Below, piece after piece: positions 60,310 to 63,706 of a stretch of 63,706 nucleotides of DNA. This DNA is from Lichtheimia corymbifera B2541 (taxonomy: Eukaryota > Mucoromycota > Mucoromycetes > Mucorales > Lichtheimiaceae), in NCBI GenBank assembly GCA_000697475.1, contig JNEU01000752.1:1-63706 (forward strand), written 5' to 3'. The notes beneath the pieces are model-generated. The model was given only the letters and a program-made list of their open reading frames with translations, was not told the origin of the DNA and searched no databases. The translations under genes were made by a program, and so were the position numbers. How positions within the stretch are numbered: position 1 is the first letter of the stretch; every line of letters starts with the position of its first letter.

Positions 60310-60930
60310 CTTTGGGGTTGCTCATTTCGACTTGAAACTTTCACACAATATGCCCTAGGACATGCTGAACAACTTTGTATTAATAAAGAACCCACACTTC
60401 ATTTGAAAATTTCGAAAGGGAGAGCATAATGTGGGATTTACTATGATGGATGGAAATTGGGAAAGCGCCGGATTTATGAAAAAGTCAATTAGTATGTAGT
60501 TTCTTGGGATTCCCCATCTCGCACTTGAAACTTGGTCAGAAGGTACTCTCGCACATGCTGATCAACTCCCTTCATTTAAAAACCGCATGGTTCATTATGA
60601 ACATTTTGAATGCGGGCCAGCCCAAATGTAGGAGAAAGTAGGGTAGACGCTCCTGCTCCCCGAGATTGCCCACCTCGAACCTGAAACTTTCACACAACAT
60701 CCTTTCGACCACGCCGAGCAATTTCGTTCCCATAAAGACCCCAGAGTTCATTATGAAAACCTTGAATGTAGGAGAGACGACAAATGGATGGAAACATAAA
60801 TAGGGTGTACGGCCGTGCGCGCCGATATTGCCCATGGGGACGTCGAAACTTGGTCAGGAGGTGCTCTCGGTCATGCTGATCAACATCGTTCTCATAAAGC
60901 CTCTACACATCACTATGGAGATTTGGAGAA
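60310..60930. repeat. Degenerate direct repeats, units of about 160-190 bp
   Basis: Four diverged copies share GAAACTT, then CATGCTGA(T/A)CAAC or CGCCGAGCAA, then (T/G)TTCATTATGAA. Their GAAACTT words fall near 60333, 60524, 60681 and 60843. Two subtypes alternate: one has CACACAA after GAAACTTT, the other has GGTCAGRAGGT after GAAACTT. The same unit recurs in both orientations in the following array. Confidence 0.7.
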
Positions 60931-62330
60931 ACAGGCACCTTCATGTTTTTCCTATGCTGTAAGCGTGATGCCATAGGAAAGGTGGTGTTTGTTCATTGTC
61001 AAGTAGGTAGACCCCGATAGTGCCGAAGGTGCAGACGGACTTCTTTGTGCAACACAGCTCATTTGCATGATACTTCCCAATGAACAAACGCCGCTCTCTA
61101 TATAGCATTACGCTTACAGCATATATAAAACATAAAAGTGACTGTATCTCTAAACATTACAATGAAACGTGGGCTCTTCAATCGAACAAAGTTGCTCGTC
61201 GGGGTGAAGCGCACCTTGGGTGCAAGTTTCACGATCGTCGTGCCCATCCTCAGATTAACCGAATGTCGCCACCAGCCAAAGTAGATCTCGGGTCGACCTC
61301 TTGAATTTTTTTTTCGACGAGGCTGGTGGTGACATTGCGAAATCTAGGATCGTCGACGTTGATCGTGAAACTTGCACCCAAGGTGCGCTTCACCCAGCCG
61401 AGCAACTTTGTCCGATTGAAGACCCCATGTTTCATTGTAAAGTTTAGAGATCCAGGCACTTTTATGTTTTACATATGATATAAGCGTGATGCTATATGAC
61501 AAGTGGTGTTTGTTCATTCTGAAGTAGCTTGGCCTTGATAGAGCGGAAGATGCGCAGGGGCGTGCTTGTGGAACACAGCTCATTTGCATGATACTTCGCA
61601 ATGAACAAACACCACTTGTCATATAGCATCATGCTTTTAGCATATGTAAAAACGTAAATGTGCCTGCATCTAGGATTGGCAAGATCGATCGTGAAACATG
61701 ATTGATAAGGTGCGCTCAACCACGACGAGCAATATTGTTCTATGAAAGAGCCCTTGTTTCATTGTAAAATTTTGAGATAAACACACTTTCTCGTTTTTAC
61801 ATATGCTGAAAAGCATGGTGCAATATGACAAGTGATGTTTATTCATTGTGAAGCAGCTTGACTCTGATAGAGCAGGAGATACGCAGGGGTGTGCCTGTGC
61901 AATACAGCTCATTTGCATGATACTTCGCAGTGAACAAACACCACTTGCCATATAGCATCACGCTTTCAGCATATGCAAATAGGTAAATGTGCCTGCATCT
62001 AGGAACGGCAAGCTTGGTCGCGAAACTTGATTCACAAGGTGCGCTTGACCCCGGCGAGCAATATTGTTCTATGAAAGAGCCCACGTTTCATTGTAAAGTT
62101 TAGGGATACAGGCACTGTTATGGTTCACATATGATATAAGCGTGATGCTATATGAAAAGTGGTGTTTGTTCATTGTGAAGTAGCTTGACGCTGATAGAGC
62201 GGAAGATGTGCAGGGGCGCGTTTGTGTATAGTAGCACATCTCATTTGCATGATACTTCCCAATGAACAACACCACTTGTAATATAGCATCACGCTTTCAG
62301 CATATGTAAAAACGTAAAAGTGCCCGTATC
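60931..62330. repeat. Four hairpin units with conserved spacers, period about 330 bp
   Basis: Each unit has two arms that pair (for example TGGTGTTTGTTCATTG and CAATGAACAAACACCA, with flanking AGCGTGATG/CATCACGCT words). The arms enclose a spacer of about 80 bp that always faces the same way and contains CTCATTTGCATGATACTTC. The spacer word begins near 61058, 61579, 61908 and 62240, so the last three units are about 330 bp apart. Between hairpins lie copies of the GAAACTT unit from the upstream array, in alternating orientation. Confidence 0.75.
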
Positions 62331-62493
62331 TCCAAACTTTACAATGAAACATGGGGTCTTCAATCGAACAAAGTTGCTCGGCTGGGTGAAGCGCACCTTG
62401 GGTGCAAGTTTCACGATCAACGTCGACGATCCTAGATTTCGCAATGTCACCACTAGCCTCGTCGAAAAAAAAATTCAAGAGGTCGACCCGAGA
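61284..62493. repeat. Long inverted repeat, arms of about 240 bp
   Basis: The left arm (61284 to about 61527) begins ATCTCGGGTCGACCTCTTG. The right arm (about 62258 to 62493) ends with the reverse complement. The arms are nearly identical by eye, with a shared A/T run next to TCGACGAGGCT. The inside holds two more hairpin units. No target duplication is seen, and the left boundary is itself a head-to-head junction with another copy of the same unit. Confidence 0.8.
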
Positions 62494-62624
62494 TTTTTTT
62501 GTGTGTAAATGGTATTTATTATGCGCAACATAAGCTACGCATTTTTAAAAAACCTAAATAAAGTCCCAGGGACTGAAAAAAAATGGGCAGCACTCAAGTG
62601 CCATCCACGCTTCTATCATCTAAA
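62494..62624 (-). terminator. 3' end of the ORF1 transcript: AATAAA and short poly(A)
   Basis: On the minus strand, AATAAA (62520-62515) is followed 14 bases later by a run of seven A (62500-62494). The run lies exactly at the edge of the long inverted repeat. This looks like the end of a polyadenylated, possibly retroposed, copy. Confidence 0.5.
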
Positions 62625-63706
62625 CTAAGTCACCATATCATCCGTTTCACATTTTGTGGACGAAATATCCGGCTGCTTGTCATTAACTGGAAGGCAATGC
62701 TGGCTTGGTTTATCAGGTGGGGAAGTTGTAGCTGGAGTGCTACTGTTATCCGTAGCAGTGATTGGTGTGAAGTTCAAAGGAGGTGAATGTGATGGAGAAA
62801 AGTTACGTTGGCGTTTGCTCTGGGTTCGGTATGTATAGTTTGGTGTGGTTGTATCTTGATTAGAGTTTGCTTGACCCGAGGTAGTGGATTCAGGAACAGG
62901 TTTCTTTCCTTGTCTGATTGGGCAGTCTTTGCGAACATGGCCGAGTTCTTGACAAAAGTGACAGCGTGGTTGAGGTTTTTGGGTACACTGAAGACGAGTG
63001 TGTCCTGAGCAGTGGCAGTAACGACAATACAAAGGCATCTTGGACCAGGTGGCGAACATACGAGATGGGTAGGACCCATCATTGCGTGACACAGTAATAG
63101 AGTGGACTAGCTGTTGAGGTGGTACATGGAAAATGTTATTTGTTTTGGTTACTTGTGTGGGATTGGTGTTGATATAGGCATAACCTTTGCCAGTGAAGAA
63201 ATCTTGTTCGAGGTATATGCCGAGTTCAAGTAATTGTCCAAAAGGTTTAAGTGCTGCTGGGATTGACGAGGCAAGGATTGATCGTGTATACAGAGGAATA
63301 TGCGTGAGATTGACTTTTACGACGTTCCATTCATCCGGGATGGGATGAGAGCCGAAAATCTTTGACCCATCTTCAAGGGTTACAGGTTGTTCAATGAGTT
63401 TATCAGCAATGGCTTGCGTTTCGAAAGCGACTTCAGCAATGGCATAGGATCGAGTGCGATGCACTACTATACCATGTGCGCCTTGTTTTAATGGCGATAG
63501 GCCAACTGCACGGCGGAATTCCGTGTCTGTTATTTGTAGATGGGATATATCAAAGAGTAGAGAATGGGGATTTTCGGCACGTCTCCATACTTGGCGACTA
63601 TGCTTGTTATGCGAGAAAAGGACTACAGGTTCGCGATGGTTGTTGGTGAGGGATGCATACGATATGGGTTTATCGTGAGATGGTTTCCCATCCACAGATT
63701 TTTTAG
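62625..63706 (-). CDS. L1-like retroelement ORF1 (zinc-knuckle), 5' end outside window
   Basis: The frame stays open from TAG at 62625 to the window edge; the apparent start at 63695 is a GTG codon with open sequence before it, so the protein begins outside. At least 356 residues are visible. An RRM-like fold is suggested by VNLTHIPLYTRSILASSIPA and FFTGKGYAYINT. Two perfect CX2CX4HX4C zinc knuckles follow (CRYCHCSGHTRLQC and CHFCQELGHVRKDC), then a basic, Ser/Thr/Pro-rich tail. This is the layout of nucleic-acid-binding ORF1 proteins of L1/Tx1-type LINEs. An ORF2 with endonuclease and reverse transcriptase should follow at lower coordinates, but only the inverted repeat field is there. It is either an incomplete element, an ORF1-only element or a domesticated gene. 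Confidence 0.75.
   Translation of the reverse strand, partial: KKSVDGKPSHDKPISYASLTNNHREPVVLFSHNKHSRQVWRRAENPHSLLFDISHLQITDTEFRRAVGLSPLKQGAHGIVVHRTRSYAIAEVAFETQAIADKLIEQPVTLEDGSKIFGSHPIPDEWNVVKVNLTHIPLYTRSILASSIPAALKPFGQLLELGIYLEQDFFTGKGYAYINTNPTQVTKTNNIFHVPPQQLVHSITVSRNDGSYPSRMFATWSKMPLYCRYCHCSGHTRLQCTQKPQPRCHFCQELGHVRKDCPIRQGKKPVPESTTSGQANSNQDTTTPNYTYRTQSKRQRNFSPSHSPPLNFTPITATDNSSTPATTSPPDKPSQHCLPVNDKQPDISSTKCETDDMVT

Noticed and set aside
61058..62250. Octamer-like ATTTGCAT in all four repeat spacers
   Set aside because: The word matches a metazoan POU-factor site by chance of a repeated spacer. There is no reason to expect that factor here.

Overview
This window looks like nuclear DNA of a filamentous fungus, most probably an early-diverging one (Mucoromycota, likely Mucorales). 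The evidence is a fungus-specific elongation factor 3, a family 2 chitin synthase, many 50-90 nt GT-AG introns (often several per gene), pyrimidine-rich leaders before start codons, and an L1-like retroelement ORF1 of the kind common in Mucorales. The species call is inference. Many gene models below were built by hand: I chose splice sites so that phases close and family motifs stay intact. Where the summed exons come out as an exact multiple of three I say so.

Layout. 0-3.7 kb: a GIY-YIG-like protein whose tail runs into a short hAT-like element, a weak gene remnant, then a tRNA-Pro. 4.4-8.1 kb (minus): a degenerate two-domain ceruloplasmin-like oxidase and an allantoate-permease-type MFS transporter. 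8.8-26.2 kb (mostly plus): mitochondrial NAD(H) kinase, chitin synthase, SH3-RasGEF, the splicing factor Prp17/Cdc40, an unrecognised protein, RNA polymerase II subunit Rpb4, a six-copy 108-bp minisatellite and a 53-residue protein. 26.3-31.8 kb: a proline-rich protein with ASKYA repeats (minus), a secreted GlcG/HbpS-like protein, and a SET/MYND protein that converges on EF-3. 31.9-47.5 kb (minus): EF-3, a secreted His/Asp/Lys polyampholyte, a PPP1R37-like leucine-rich-repeat protein with a PP1-docking motif, a coiled-coil protein, eIF3j, an Atg20/Snx41-type sorting nexin and an F-box/PP2-like protein. 47.9-58.7 kb: Snx3, a dual-CDGSH iron-sulfur protein with a C-terminal membrane anchor and an 11-nt microexon, a Kre9/Knh1-like wall protein, a GPI-anchored CX3C protein, ethanolamine-phosphate cytidylyltransferase, a MYST acetyltransferase, exosome Csl4 and a second MFS transporter.

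58.7-63.7 kb changes character. Coding density collapses into a field of degenerate repeats arranged as nested direct and inverted copies (60.3-62.5 kb). This abuts a zinc-knuckle ORF1 of an L1-like element that runs off the window edge with no ORF2 on its downstream side. This is the least ordinary stretch.

Most genes are unrelated housekeeping genes and I see no biosynthetic or defence cluster. A loose surface theme recurs: chitin synthase, Kre9-like protein, GPI protein, secreted oxidase, secreted polyampholyte and a phosphatidylethanolamine-pathway enzyme. The most unusual items are the repeat field with the orphan ORF1, the secreted polyampholyte, the membrane-anchored dual-CDGSH protein, the 108-bp minisatellite that keeps an open frame, and the oxidase that has lost copper ligands.
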